64,000 bases of DNA from Ifrita kowaldi. Taxonomy: Eukaryota; Chordata; Aves; Passeriformes; Cinclosomatidae. Below are positions 1 through 13,222 of the stretch, piece after piece. How positions within the stretch are numbered: the first letter of the stretch is position 1; the number at the start of each line of letters is the position of its first letter. Location: contig VZRS01005496.1 of assembly GCA_013398055.1 (NCBI GenBank), forward strand, positions 424,611-488,610, read 5' to 3'. Made by a program: the position numbers and the translations under genes. The notes under the pieces are model-generated. The model was given only the letters and a program-made list of their open reading frames with translations. It did no database searches and was not told where the DNA came from.

Positions 1-2284
1 CTCCCATTTTTACTAAATTATTCTATTATGATTTCCCAACTGTCTGTTGAAATAACCTTTTACAGCAATCTAATTCACCATCATAAACACATCTCATTTC
101 TCACAATGAAGCCCCCTGGGATTAGTGAGAGGAGATGGAAAATCTAAACCTTGCCAATCCTGCAGCCACTAAGGTAACCACTCAGGGAGACAAAGATTTT
201 TGTTTTCCTATTTGTGGGTGAGATCATTAAGATATAATTAGAAACGTATTCATGAGTATCGGAGCGTCTGTTGTGGAGATATCATTCGCCCAACAAGCAT
301 CCTCTATACCAGTCTTTAATAAGCACGGGAGCAGACATAATCCCCACTTCACTCTCTGGAGAGTTCTGCATTAAATGGACTGCATTAGACATCCCTCTCA
401 CTCTCTGCTTTTTAATGGAATCTTATACATGCACCCAGGATTTTCTCAGACTCCATTGTTACCATCAGAACTGCTAGTCTGTTTGCTTTCAGCAATATGC
501 TCCTGCAGTGCCATCCAGATGTGAGCCCTAAAGATAGCTACGTGCAGGGAATTTAAATCCTGCTCCAGAACTTGACACAGGGCAAGCAAATGTAGAACTT
601 GAGAATATACAGTAAGAAATGAATAGGATTGTTTACAGAATAATCCTTGGCTCTGTGCAGCAGGGAAAGGAGCTATCAGCCCTCATACACGTCCTTTCTG
701 CTTTAGTCAAATGAATGAAGCATGCACCAAGGAGAAAGGATATTTTACTCCAATAGGGAACTGAAAGAAATCTGATTTTCCTTTATAAAAACCTTAATTA
801 TTGCCAAACTCCATATCAAATAACATGACAGCAACAGAAAATTAAAAGCAATGTCACACGCCTACACGTGCTTAAGTATCTGCCACAGGGATCAATTTAG
901 GGCCCTCAGTTAAACTGCAGAGTGCAAACTGTCAGTCACTGCATTTAGCATCACAATGTTTGAACAGGTTATGATGTTATTCGGTAGTCAGGAGTTTGAA
1001 AGGAACCTAGTATATGAAATAGAAAGAAAAAGAGTTGTAGGGCACAACTTTGCTTCCTGTACCCATATGATCACTAAAGAAATACTTGATCAAAACATCC
1101 AAGGGGCAGAAACTGAACCTTGTAATATCAACAGGGGACTCAAAAGAGAAGTCTAAGAGGAAAGAAAAAAAACAAGATTACCAAAATTTCATCTGAGTCT
1201 TTGAGATGATGCTCTATTATAATTGTAATGAGAAAGTTGCAGTGAGTAAACTAAGATTGCATCATGGTAAGCTTAATCTTTTTGCATACATATGGCTAAT
1301 GAATGTACCTTAGCAAAGCAATGATTTTTAAGCTTGCCTATAAAAACATTTTATAAAACAAAATATATTTAGAACCTAAGCATATATGACAATGAATAAA
1401 TGACTACAGTTAAAAACAGAAAGTCAAAAGTAGAATATTAAGGTTTAAATTGTTTTGCTTTGTGGAAGACTGACATCCTAAAATCTAATTATCACCCTGC
1501 AATACAAACTCCTCAGGAAGACATTAACATAAGGAATGCAAAAAGAATACATGACTGAAGACACACCAGACAAATTTCTAGACAAATGATCAGAGTTCAG
1601 ATGCATAATGTGGAAACCTCTGCCAGCCAGAAACCATCCACAGACATTCAATATTCTTTTACAAACTCTATTGTGAAGCACACAATAGCTCAGTACCTTA
1701 GTCATTAGAATGCAGCTGGTCAAAAAAGGTACAGTCAGCAACTGCCTCGTTCCTATGCCAATATTTATTTAGATGAGATTAAGAGATACACCTCAGTTGT
1801 TTGACAGAACAGTGACAATGTCACAGTAAAATTCTGGTCAGAAGCTCAATAAATCTTACTCTGAAAAACATGCATCTGAGATTTATTTCAATATATATTT
1901 TCCCTTAAATACTTTCTTTTTGTCTTTACATTTACATTAGCAGGAACGGTAAATTAGCAGTTTGCTCTTAATCAGCCTGACAAATGAAGTTTGGAAGAAG
2001 TGAGATTTTGTGTTGAGTCCACAGTAAAAATAAATTAATTTTTAAATGCAGACATTAATCACCTTGGGTGAACACTGATGGTGATTCCTTTCTGTATGAC
2101 TCATTTAAAATTTTTCATAAAATTCAAAGAAGCTATGATAAGGTCATGATTTCTCCCTATAACTTGATAGTTAAAGGTCATAGAGGACACACTTTGGTAC
2201 TAGACTTGTGAAGTCTCCCGTTAGAAATAATCTCCCTGTCTTTCCGCAGCACCTGCATTTCACATATTTGCATGGTGGTGCTAC

Positions 2285-2500
2285 AGCCCCTCCTCTTCCC
2301 CAGGTCTCCACGTGTCCCTCAGCTCCACCTGTGACCCACGGAGTGGCCAGGCTCGGGTGGGAGTGAGGGAATGCTGCAGGGCTGCACTCCAGCCAGCAGT
2401 TACAAACAAAAGTAGCTCTGCCAGCTCCCCGAAGCTGTTGTTCCCGCTTCCTCTTCTGCTGCTCGCAATCAACTGTCACAGAACTCTTGGCACCAGACAC
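2285..2500. other. GC-rich island in AT-rich intron
   Basis: Roughly 200 bp of raised GC content is open in frames on both strands (131 codons on plus, 109 on minus). Open frames on both strands over the same GC-rich stretch usually reflect low stop-codon density and not coding. No protein family resemblance is seen. It may be a diverged repeat or a regulatory island. Confidence 0.3.
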
Positions 2501-2593
2501 ATTTCTTCCTTTTTACGTCACACGATACAGCCTGAAGAACACTTACAAGATCACAAACACCTTGAGATTGCTAACATAAAAAACTTGAGATTG

Positions 2594-2663
2594 ACACACA
2601 CATACACATACATATGTATGTGCATATTTTATATAACACACATATGCACACATATATATATGA
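2594..2663. repeat. CA/TA-rich simple repeat with palindrome
   Basis: This is an imperfect (CA)n/(TA)n microsatellite. It includes an 18-bp perfect palindrome at 2605-2622 (CACATACAT/ATGTATGTG). Confidence 0.8.
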
Positions 2664-5600
2664 CTATTACAAAATTACAATCTGACTATGGGAAAAGAAC
2701 TAAATAAACAAAATGAAATGTGTCCAAGGTGTGGGCACTGCAGGACTGTGAGAATAGGAAAAAAGCTTAAAGAATGGGAGGTGAGATTTATCAGTTACTG
2801 ATAAAAGTGGGGGAGGATGAACAACGAAAGAAAAAGAATTTAATTTGTTTAATCTTATTCACAGCAGAACCAGTTACCAATCTAGAAGATTAACTACTTT
2901 AGTTGCATTACTTAAATTAAAATGCAAGAGAAAGGAAGTAAATGTTATGAACTTTTGGAGGAAAGGGGTGTGACAGAAGTAAGATGGTTTCTGAAGATGA
3001 TGATGACAGCTAAATCTCTGATTTAAAAAGAGCACAATTATCTCTCTACCCATCCCCAACCACCTCCCAAATATTTTTTCTCTAAGTGTGAAAATTGTCT
3101 AATTATAATGACTGAGTGATGCTTTGATGTAATAAAATTTCTGCAAAAATGTGCTACGTTAAATACTGACAACTCTGAAACTTGTTCATAAACAATGGGT
3201 AAATACCAATTCTTAAAGAACTTAAAGAATGTCCAAATTTCTTCATGAATTCACCAAATCACTGGTAATTTTTAACCCCACAGCCAGCCAAATAAACAGC
3301 ACAGACTGAAAATTAGCCTCACAACTAAGAGCTGTGTACTTTTAACTTGCTAATTTTTCTAAGAAAACAACTTGCTTCAGAGAACAAGTAAATCTGTTTA
3401 AGTCATAAAAAATTTTAGTGGTTTCTCATACAAAAATGGGAGTTGTAAGACAAATTTCTGCAGCTAGTAATAAAAATCTTACCATACAGAAAGGTTCCCA
3501 TGAACTCATTTTTAGTATATAAAACAGAATCTGACTCAGTTCAAACAGAAGGTCTACCTACCCTTTCAACATATCTAAAACACTTGACAACAGAAGAAGC
3601 CCTACAAGACAGGTACACTGAGCACTTTCCTCAGCCTCCAGGAATCCACAGCCCAAGGACTTTGAGCCAGATTTTTTTAACATAATAGCTCTCAATGGAT
3701 TTTCTTCCATTAATTTGTCCAGTCTATTTTTTAATTCAAGTAAACTGAGGACGCCATGGAGCAGAGCTGAGAGCTGAACACAACCCTACAGGAAACAGCA
3801 TACCTTTTGTCAATTTTTCAGATCCCAAGTGCAAGTTTTCCTTAGTTCTTGTAATACAGATATTGTGTGAGCAGAGACAGTGAGCAGCAATACTGTTCCC
3901 TACTCACCTGACTATGCTATGTATATGTAAAGATCACACTTGCCCCTCAACCACTACCTTCCAGATTAAAGCATACAGAAGAATAATCTGTCTTACAGGG
4001 GCCATTCCAGATCTTTGACCATCTCTGTCTCTTTTCTTTACACTATTCGCAGTTCTACTGTAAATATTTTGAGATGGGGAATCTGGAATCCACACACTGA
4101 GTAACATGCACAATGTTTTGCCGCCTACCATTGCAATACTTCCTCTTACAGTATGTAACATTCAGTATATTTTCCAGACCAGGACAAAGGATTAAACAGA
4201 TGTTTTTATTAGAATGTTTATCTAACCGCGATATCTCATTCCTGAGTGATAATGGAAACACACCTTGCATCACTGCATATGTAGAGTTGCGACCATAGAC
4301 AGCAGTCTCACATTGTGCAATACTTCAGAACACATACAGGTTTCATATCTGCTTTGAAAAGGGGTGCAAATTAAACTGAAAGTGAGTAGTATTAGGTGTC
4401 AAAAAAACTTGAGAGGATTTTAATTACATGAATAATCAGAAGATCCTGAAGGTTACGCACAAAACTTCTTTCAAAAAGGCTCAAATCAAGTGTGATGAAA
4501 GAGTATGTGAATGCTGAACAGTTTTGACTACAAAAAAAAAAAACAAACCAAAACCAACCCAACCAAATACTGTTTAACAGGGGGAAAACCTTGATTCAGA
4601 ACCTCTGCACTGTGAACTTTGTCAGTTCTTAAAAGACTGTGTTTGCAGAAAAAGTGAGAGGGAGAGAACATGAGCACCAATTGTGTTTCTATCCAAGCCT
4701 TAGGGCTGTCTGTGGTGATGGCCAGTCCACAGCTCTCACTCCTGCTGCTGATGAAATCCATCATTAAGGAACACAAGCTCAATACCCTTCTGCCTTAAGT
4801 TCCCAAGACTGACAGACTGATCTGTCATCTAAAATGAAATTCCTGATAAAACGTACAGTGAGCACGGAAAAAGATTATAAACTCTTCCTTCAGGCTGAAC
4901 TGGAGGAACAATAACACAATCATTCCTGATAGAAGGGGTTAGACAGAACAAAGTACTATAAAATGAAGTACTGAAGATTTTTTTATTAAGGTTTTCTATC
5001 AATATAAAGTGACAAATAAAAGAAAAACTATTTCCCTATCAGGGCTAAAATTCATGTCTTTTCCATATTTTTAGAAGTTTGGGGGGTTTTTTACAAATGA
5101 TTCTTCACCTACATACTATGAATGTCTTCTTGCTACATATTTCAAATATTCTACAAATCTTAACTCTCCTAAAGTCCTAGAGTTAAAGAGAAAGGTCTTA
5201 GCTAACATTTAAGTAAACTTGTTTTCCAAGAAATAAAATCTAATAGCATCAGCTTTATCTGTCATGTGGAAAGCTGAAGTTAGCATGTTCCCTTAAATGT
5301 CACAGCTGCACTGTTTGTAAGTAAAAATATAATAATTAGGAAAAATTCTCCACAATAATGTTCAAACTACCCAATCACAAAATTTTAAAAAAACCTGTTT
5401 AGAACACTGTTAAAAAACCACAAGACTCATATTTCAGGTAACCTTGCATAAATGTCCGAGAGTATTGAGAGACAAAAGTTGGCAGAAACATTCAGTGACT
5501 TTATACATCCATCCATTCAACCCTGACCTACAGTCTGCCTTGGATTCGGTTCATAAAACACCACCCTCATGCAGTACAAAATGTAGATGGCTCAGATAAA

Positions 5601-5897
5601 GAAGAAATGGGAGTGGAGCCAAGCCAGCTGAATAAGCATTGCCACTTCAGTCCATCCACTTTGCTTGCTTAAAGGTCAAAGCATACAAAGTATTAGGAAG
5701 CTGGGAAAAGATGAAGAGCTCAGAAACCCAAACTCACCTGAAAGACTACTGACTTGGATCCTAGTCTAGAGAGGTTAACATATCTAACTACAGATAGGGC
5801 TCAGCATATGGCGGCTACCACGGTAGGAGATAACCTGTGGGGTAATTTTGGTTCAGTTGGTTGTTTTCTAGGAAGATGGACTGGATTGGGACAATCA

Positions 5898-6305
5898 AAT
5901 CACAGAATAACATATGGTTGAAGGCACCTCTGGAGCTCTCCAGTCTAGCTGGCTGCTTGGCTCAGGGTTGCATAGAGTCTCCAAGCATGGAGATGCTGCA
6001 ACCTCTCTTGCCTCTCATTCCAGTGTTCGACCACCCTCCCCGCAGCAAAAAGTTTCTTTCTACATCAAGCTGGAATTTCCCATCTTCCAGCTTGTACTCA
6101 TCCTGTTGTCCTTCCATTGTGCACTGCTGAGACAAGTCTGGCTTCATCTTCTCTGTACTGTCACATGAGGCAGCTACAGGCAGGAGAAAATCCCCTTAAG
6201 ACTTCTTAGCAAAGGTAATATGAAACTTGTTCTCTCAGCCTCTCCATGTGTGCCATGCGCTCCAGACCCTCTGATTATCAGGGTGGGGTTGCTCCAAGAC
6301 ATCAA
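5898..6305 (-). mobile_element. CR1 LINE fragment, 3' part, diverged
   Basis: Read on the plus strand, this is the reverse complement of an avian CR1 3' region. It begins with AATCACAGAATAACATATGG, the CR1 terminal repeat end, and continues with diverged matches to the CTCTGG..., GGGTTGCATAGAG, CAACCTCTCTTGCC, CCAGTGTTCGACC, GCTGGAATTTCCC, TTGTCCTTCC and CTCTCAGCCTCTCC landmarks in the expected order. CR1 copies are 5'-truncated non-LTR retrotransposons. The many substitutions and small indels mark it as old and dead. The boundary at the higher coordinate is approximate. Confidence 0.85.
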
Positions 6306-8734
6306 AGGTTCAGGGTAAGCACTATTAGATCTTTGACAATGTATTTTAATCTTTTCTCTGAACACAGTATTTGAACAAACTGTGTATTCCAAACAAGCTT
6401 AGCCTTCCAAAAAAAAAAAAAAAAACTTTTAAGAGTTTTTCAGAATAACCACTATTAACGCATTTGTAATTGGAGTGGTTTAAGGGAAGTGCCAACTACC
6501 AGCATCCAGCAAGGTCCAAAGGACAACAGGCAATCCTCTGAACACAGGACAAAGCTAGTGGATTTTGAGCAACAGCCAAGGGCCAGCACACAGTAACAAG
6601 CAAATGCTCTACCCTTTGCAGAAGCAGAGACCTTTAAAACAACTGTTGTGCTGGGTCTTAAGGCATCCCTGAAGGGATCATTCTGTAATTCATACCATAA
6701 CACTGGATAAATATTAGGGTTAGAGTTACTCATTAATTGCTTCGAACAGAGCTTAAACTGCATCATCACCATGCCTCCCTCCAGCAACCTGTTTGTCCCA
6801 ACCAACAGAAGATGCAAAAAGACCAAAGACCCCAGGTGGGCTCTGTGTCACTTTGGAGCAACACCGTGAAATGTTCTTGGGATGGTCAGAGCAACAATGT
6901 GATAAATACATGGATCTGCCATGCAAGGCACAACAGTGATACTTTGCAACAGTTTTTTCTTTGAAACTGTGAATATATTTTTTTTCCAAAAGACAACTTG
7001 TAAAACATTATACCATAATACACAAAATAATTATCCATTCTGGACTACTGTAGAAATATTTATTAAAAAACCTACCTTCACAAACCCAGTATGTTTGCCT
7101 GTTTATTGAAGACCAGTAATATATAATATGAAGACTGAGATCAAAGAATTGAAAAACAGTCACAGCATCATAAAACTCAGAAATGTGTTCTAGTATCAGA
7201 AGTAATCATGATCACTATTTTTGCAAAGTACAGATACCTATGCACTTCACTACTTGTTTGTGATTTTCTTACCCAGTATGTTACATCTACCTTTAAAATC
7301 CTGCTACAGTCTTTTAGATTCATATTTATTATCTGTACAATTTTCAACTTTTAGGACAGGATAAATAAATAAGTACTAACAAACACATAAGAATATTGTT
7401 TATACATGAGTTTTCTTATGTCCCTAAGCACTGCATATAAAATAGAAAAAAAATAGCTAGGTAGCATACGCACTAAAATATTAGTGTCTAGCATTAGAAA
7501 GCAATTCCTTTAAGATGTAAATAGCTGATTTTTCTTCCTATACAAGAACATAATGTTGTCACAAATGCTGTGGACTCAAGTTTTCTCTCAGAAGTGGAGC
7601 TCCAAGTGATTTAGTAAATAATTTTATTCCCTCCCCTAACAGGAGCACTGGCTCAAAGTAATTTTCCAGATAAGAAAGAGAGTGATAGAAGGATATGCTT
7701 CAGCAATATTTCTTCTTTTTTAAAACCCATTTCATTATGCAGAATATCAATTTATACTATTAAAATTATTTAAAGGATGGCTCTGCTTCCTCTCACAGGT
7801 TTTCCTTCTCCATCAGCGATCCTACTGGGGATAGATCTACACAGACATACAGTCATAAAACAGGCTGTCCATATTTACTTAGAATTTATACAGTGCTTCT
7901 CATAACAAAATCTGAATACCTTCTAAATATTAATGAATTCATCTTCCCTATGTTCTTGTGGTGCACAGTCATAGTTTAGACATTACCTTACCGTAAGAAA
8001 AAATTGTTAAAGAATTTTGCTTGAATAAGGTCCAGCTGGGACCTTAAACAGGCTTAGTTTCAGAATGATGAGCACCAATTGCTGAGTTTTCTAAGAGTAA
8101 CGGTGTTCATTGGACACCCAAAGGACAGAAGCACAATAAGCACATGTGAAAAAGAGGGCTTATAAAATTTTCCCAGGATCAAGAATAAATGTGGATCAGT
8201 AGCAGGGATAGGAAGCAGTTCTCTCAATTCTCTCACTACTCTGCCAACAAGCCCATTCTCCATCCCACAAATCATGTACTTCAAGTTTTCAGATTTTTTC
8301 ATTAACCTGTTCTAAAATTCTGACATTTGTAACAAATACACATGTAACTACTTCAAAAAAAAGGTTGAATTAAAGACAGCCAAAATTATTTGACTCAAGC
8401 AACTCTACAACAAAGGCTGAAAATCAGTATTAATACCATTCAAAAAAATGAATATCAATCCCCTAATAACAACAATTATCTCAATGTGATGGAGGGAAAG
8501 TAAATAATTCCAGCTCTGTTTAAAGCTGGCAGCTGTTTGCTCAGAGTTAGGTGGAGACGTCTTCATGAATTGCTGCCATGCATTGACTTGCAGCACAGAC
8601 AACTCTTAAGCTCCGTGGTTGTAGCAAACAGGCAGAGAGTCTAGCATACATCACGAAGATATTGAAAAAGCAAAATGTTTCTTCCATTGTTTCCAGGAAA
8701 ATGCCTCTGCAAAGGAAACCTTTGTTGACCTTAT

Positions 8735-9423
8735 CATGGGAGAGCAGTGCTGTGGAAAGGGACCTGGGGGTCCTGGTCAAGGGAAAGTTGAACATGAGTC
8801 AGCAGTGCCCAGGCAGCCAGGAGGGCCAAGCATGTCCTGGGGGGCATCAGGCACAGCATCACCAGTTGGGCAAGGGAGGGGATTGTCCCGCTCTGCTCTG
8901 CACTGGGCAGCCTCACCTCAAGTGCTGGGGGCAGTTCTGGGCACCACAATGTAAGAGGACATCAAACTATTAGAGTGTGTCCAGAGAAGGGTGAACAAGA
9001 TGGTGTAAGGTCTCAAGTGCAAGACCTATGAGAAGCAGATGAGGTCACTTAGCTTGTTCAGCTTGGAGGAGAGAAGGCTGAGGGGACACCTCATCACAGT
9101 CTACAGCTTCCTCAAGTGAGGCAGAAGAGGTGGGATGCTGATCTCTCTCTGGTGACCATCAATAAGACACGAGGAAATGGAATGGAGCTGTATCACAGGA
9201 AGTTCAGATTGGACATTAGGAAAAGATTCTTCACTGAGAGGGTGGCTGGGCACTGGAACAGGCACAGGGACGTGGTTGCAACACAAAACCTGACAGTTCA
9301 AGATGCATCGGGACAAGACTCTAAGCCATATGATGACTAAGGTAGTTCTGAAGGAAGCAGGAGTTGGACACTATGACCCTTATGAGTCCCTTCCAGCTTC
9401 AGATAATCTGTGGTTCTGTGATT
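8735..9423 (+). mobile_element. CR1 LINE fragment, 3' end
   Basis: The plus strand shows the end of the CR1 reverse transcriptase ORF and its 3' UTR. Landmarks in order are GTGGAAAGGGACCTGGGGGT, GAACATGAGTCAGCAGTG, CTGGGGGCAGTTCTGGGCAC, GTTCAGCTTGGAGGAGAGAA, TTCAGATTGGACATTAGGAA and TTCTTCACTGAGAGGGTGG. It closes with TGAGTCCCTTCCAGC and a TCTGTGGTTCTGTGATT terminal repeat. This is the best-preserved CR1 in the window, yet it is frameshifted and 5'-truncated. It explains the overlapping open frames on both strands at 8.66-9.5 kb. Confidence 0.95.
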
Positions 9424-10999
9424 GCTTTATCCATATGCAAAACCGTTGCACATCACCTGACAACATCTGGGGAAAGAAATCAAATGTCATGGGTTCTTAC
9501 TATTAATCACAATCAGAAATTGTTTTTATACCAAGCATTTTGGCTTCTAATAGTTTTGTTGTCATCTATTAAGAACACGATAGTTACACATGAGTAAAAC
9601 AAAACTGTTAAGAATTCATTCCATGTACAGTGTTAATAATTGCAGAGATCAGTTGACCACAACAGATTAACAACCCAATTCAGCACTAATCAAACATCTA
9701 TATGTACAAACACTTCTTCAGAAACTCCCAACTAAAAGATCACAGACATAGACACAGAAATAAATCTGTTTCTGAAAATAAAACTTTGCATTAGCAGGAT
9801 TCTTCTTCCTGCTAAAAAATTCTCAAGGGAGTTCCACTTAGACATATTTATTTCCAGGAGTACACATCATGATGTCCACGCTTATCCCTTTTTAGTACAC
9901 ACTATTTTCAAGTCAGAAATTTAAAAGAGATAACTAGTCTCAGGAATCTCATCCTTAAACTGAAAGTACTTAAGCAAGTTAACAGGCTAATGAAAAATCC
10001 TAACATTCCTACCAGAAGAACCATATTTTATTCCTGGAAAACTGGAAGTTAATATACTGTACCCTACTGCATTCCACAGTGTCTTCTTTGGTCTATAGAA
10101 ACACTCCTATTAATTTGATTTATCCTAAAAAGAGAATAAATACAATACCTTACTGAATGTTGACACAAGACTTCAATGCACTGGTAAGAAATTTGTCAGT
10201 TTGGAAAGGACTTAAACCATTCTCACTGTTAAAGTGTTCTACTCACAGTAAATTTTACACTTGCATTACATTTATCTTCTTTAAATGATATCTTGTAATT
10301 TTTTCTCATTCTAAATACATAAATTCTAAGATAGTTCAACAATTTTTCTCTAGTTTCTCCTAAACCCATCTTTGGATATTAAATGTGTTTCAAAACTAGC
10401 AATTATTTTGCTTTATGAACTACCCATTAAAATAGGTTTTGGCGTTTTCACTTTCAGAAATCCTCATAGATTACATTCTTAACCTGTCACAGCAGTTTTA
10501 CATACACTGCCACAGCATACAATTTGACTATTAGATATAGTAGATTTGAGGAAATATGCACACTTCAGAGAAAGGAAAAAAATAGAGATATTCATTATGG
10601 ATACATTTAAGGTTTCTAGCTATAACTAATGTCCATCCTGTAGAAGCCATAAAAATCCCCCTTAGAATCTAGTTTCAGATATCTTATAAATGCAGTTCTT
10701 CCCTACCAGCAGTAATGAGCAGGTGAAATACACCAAAAAGAGCCATTGCATTGAATGTTTTTGTAACAGCATTGAATATACAGAGACGAACAGGAACACC
10801 ACACACAAAGGTATTAAAATAAATACTATTTCCTGTTCTTTAAAACACACATAGACTAAGCATTCCCAGATAACTCTGTGTTGATTTTTCTAATAGCGGT
10901 CTGAGTCTAAATTAAGGATTGAGTAAGCCCACAGACTGGAGCGAGACATCCAGAGCAATCAATCAGCATCAATCTTCTCATGTGAGTGCAGAGCTGAAA

Positions 11000-11020
11000 G
11001 CTTTGACTTTAAGTCAAAGC
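11000..11020. repeat. 21-bp perfect palindrome with TCAAAG half-sites
   Basis: GCTTTGACTT, a single T, then AAGTCAAAGC form perfect inverted arms. Each arm contains CTTTGA/TCAAAG, which resembles the TCF/LEF core. Any function is inference. Confidence 0.7.
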
Positions 11021-13170
11021 ACATTTACAGCACAGAAGACCAAGGGCCCATTCACATGAAATGCTAGAGCTTTTATTATCTGCCGTATTTACTATTCTAA
11101 TTTTCTCCAGGAGATGAGTTCTGCACCATAAACACGTACTCTTTACAGAATATAAGAGAAAAAGTCTCCTAGTCTGTCTTTTGTTTCAAGTACTCATCCT
11201 GAACAGGCTACAAGTATTTGCGAGAGTTAGAAACACGCTTCCCATTCTTTCAGACAACCAACAAGATGTGCACCATGCTGGACTAGGAGGTGTTTTCTTT
11301 AACAGATACAAGTAAACTAATCCTTCAAATGCTGCAACAACCTCTGATCCATGTTCCTCCATACTAATCATCCATGTGGCTGCTAGACAGAAAAGTACCT
11401 CCGCCTCTTCCCTCAAATGATATATGACTGAAATCTCTCACTAGAAAATAGAAACCAAGCAAAACAAGAATGATGAGGCTCTTCTTTTTCCTCTCCAGTG
11501 TTCTTCTCCTTTTATAGTATTTTCACAGGTAAGACTAGCCATAAAACAATTATTATTTTTAAATCCTTCTAAGGGGATAGCTTCGTTACTTTAACTGGAT
11601 CACAAGGAATGGCATCTCTGACCATAACCATTTCCTGTAGCTTTTTCCTCCTATTAACAGTCAAAATGAAAAATAGAATCCAACCATAGCTTCCACTTGG
11701 ATGCCATACAATTTCTTCCTCACAACTTTTTTTTTTTTAATTGAAGGACTTTGGCTAGAATTATTTTTAATTTTAAAAAAAGCAATCAAACTATACCAAA
11801 GCAATCTAGTTATACATGGCTATGTATCCTCTACTAGACAAAATTTCCACAAAATTGTTAGCTTTCTTGAAAAGAAGTCGTTACACAAGAAAACTGGAGT
11901 GGCTTGTTTCTTCTTTTACAGAGCATGTTCACCTATTTTTTACATAACTATTACAATTTTTCTTTTAATTATGTTTAGCTAATATTCTCTCCCTTAGTGA
12001 TAAATGTAATATTGAACTCTATTTTCAACTGCAATTACAACAAAGTGAGCAAAGCACACCTTCTAAAAGATCAATGACCACCACCATAACAATGATTCTG
12101 AAGCATTTTTTGACCATTCAAGCACAGGCTGACTGCAGTCTATCAAAAACATGAGCAGTATATGATTCTTTAGTTTAAGATGTTCAATACAGCCATCCTA
12201 AAATACACAGGGACAGTATAAAATTTCAAACCTATACACAACTAGGAAAAATAAACAAAAATATATGAATAGGACTGCAAAGAGAAATATATTTTGTATT
12301 TTCATAGTAAGAACTTTCCACTGTATTTGAAAGAAAATAAATTAAAATACGTAATTTTAAAATTAATTTTAATTATTTCACAAATGTAAAGAAAAGATGT
12401 GGACTTGCTTGTGTTAAGGATAGACTGATAGTATATATAAAACAACCACTGAATCTTTAAACTAGACTGGGCAGTTTAGACATGAAGACACTAATTACTA
12501 TTGGTTGATCATATTTAATAGTAAGATATCATTTTTAAATACAATAATATTCAATCTTACTATAAAGTAATTTTTATTGAAAGAATATGCCTTTAGACTT
12601 TAACTGGCTGTTAAAATCCAGAACTTTGCAAAAAAAATTTACAGCAAATCTGATGGCTGTGATAATATGCTGGTGTGACTAAAAGCTACACCAGAGACTT
12701 TAATAGGATAAGCACACAATTGACTACTGAGCTTTAAAAACAGGGTAGCACTGAGCTCCTAATCACAAGCATCATTAGCTTTAGTTTTAAAACTTAGCAG
12801 CAGAAAAATAGAATTTCATCAACTACACAAGTTTTCTTTTCTATGCAACAGCATACATTCAAGTAACACTAAATGAAAACCATGTAATATTTATGATATT
12901 ACCCTTTTAAAAGTAACATAACACAGAAAATAACATTTATGTCAACTTCAGTGCTTGCTACTCAGCAAAATCTTGGTAGCAATCTAAAATACAAATAGCC
13001 ATAATTTACAAATATGGCAGTAAAACCCTTCCAAAGCCTTTATGCACCTCATTCCAGCATTATAACATAATAATCAAAATCATAATTTTGTATACCATAA
13101 ACTGATACTGCAGGCAGATGACATAGGTTTGACACAGCCAAATATATTAGAAAAAGAATACTAAGGATGT

Positions 13171-13222
13171 AGCAAGAAAAGTAAAACATGAAATAGGCAG
13201 CAAGAAAGTAAAACATTAAATA
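13171..13222. repeat. Two-copy tandem duplication, period about 28 bp
   Basis: AGCAAGAAAAGTAAAACATG plus AAATA at 13171-13195 is repeated as AGCAAGAAAGTAAAACATTA plus AATA at 13199-13222. The copies differ by one indel and one substitution. It is a small local duplication with no other content. Confidence 0.8.

Noticed and set aside
2312..2707. 131-codon plus-strand open frame
   Set aside because: It overlaps a 109-codon frame on the other strand and runs into a CA/TA microsatellite; low stop density in GC-rich DNA explains it.
6455..6826. 123-codon minus-strand open frame
   Set aside because: No recognisable domain, no splice phase compatible with ULK4, and overlapping frames on both strands.
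11186..11416. 76-codon minus-strand frame on the ULK4 strand
   Set aside because: Checked as a candidate for the next ULK4 exon because of EVVAAFEGLVYLYLL, but the sequence does not match any ULK4 segment I remember.
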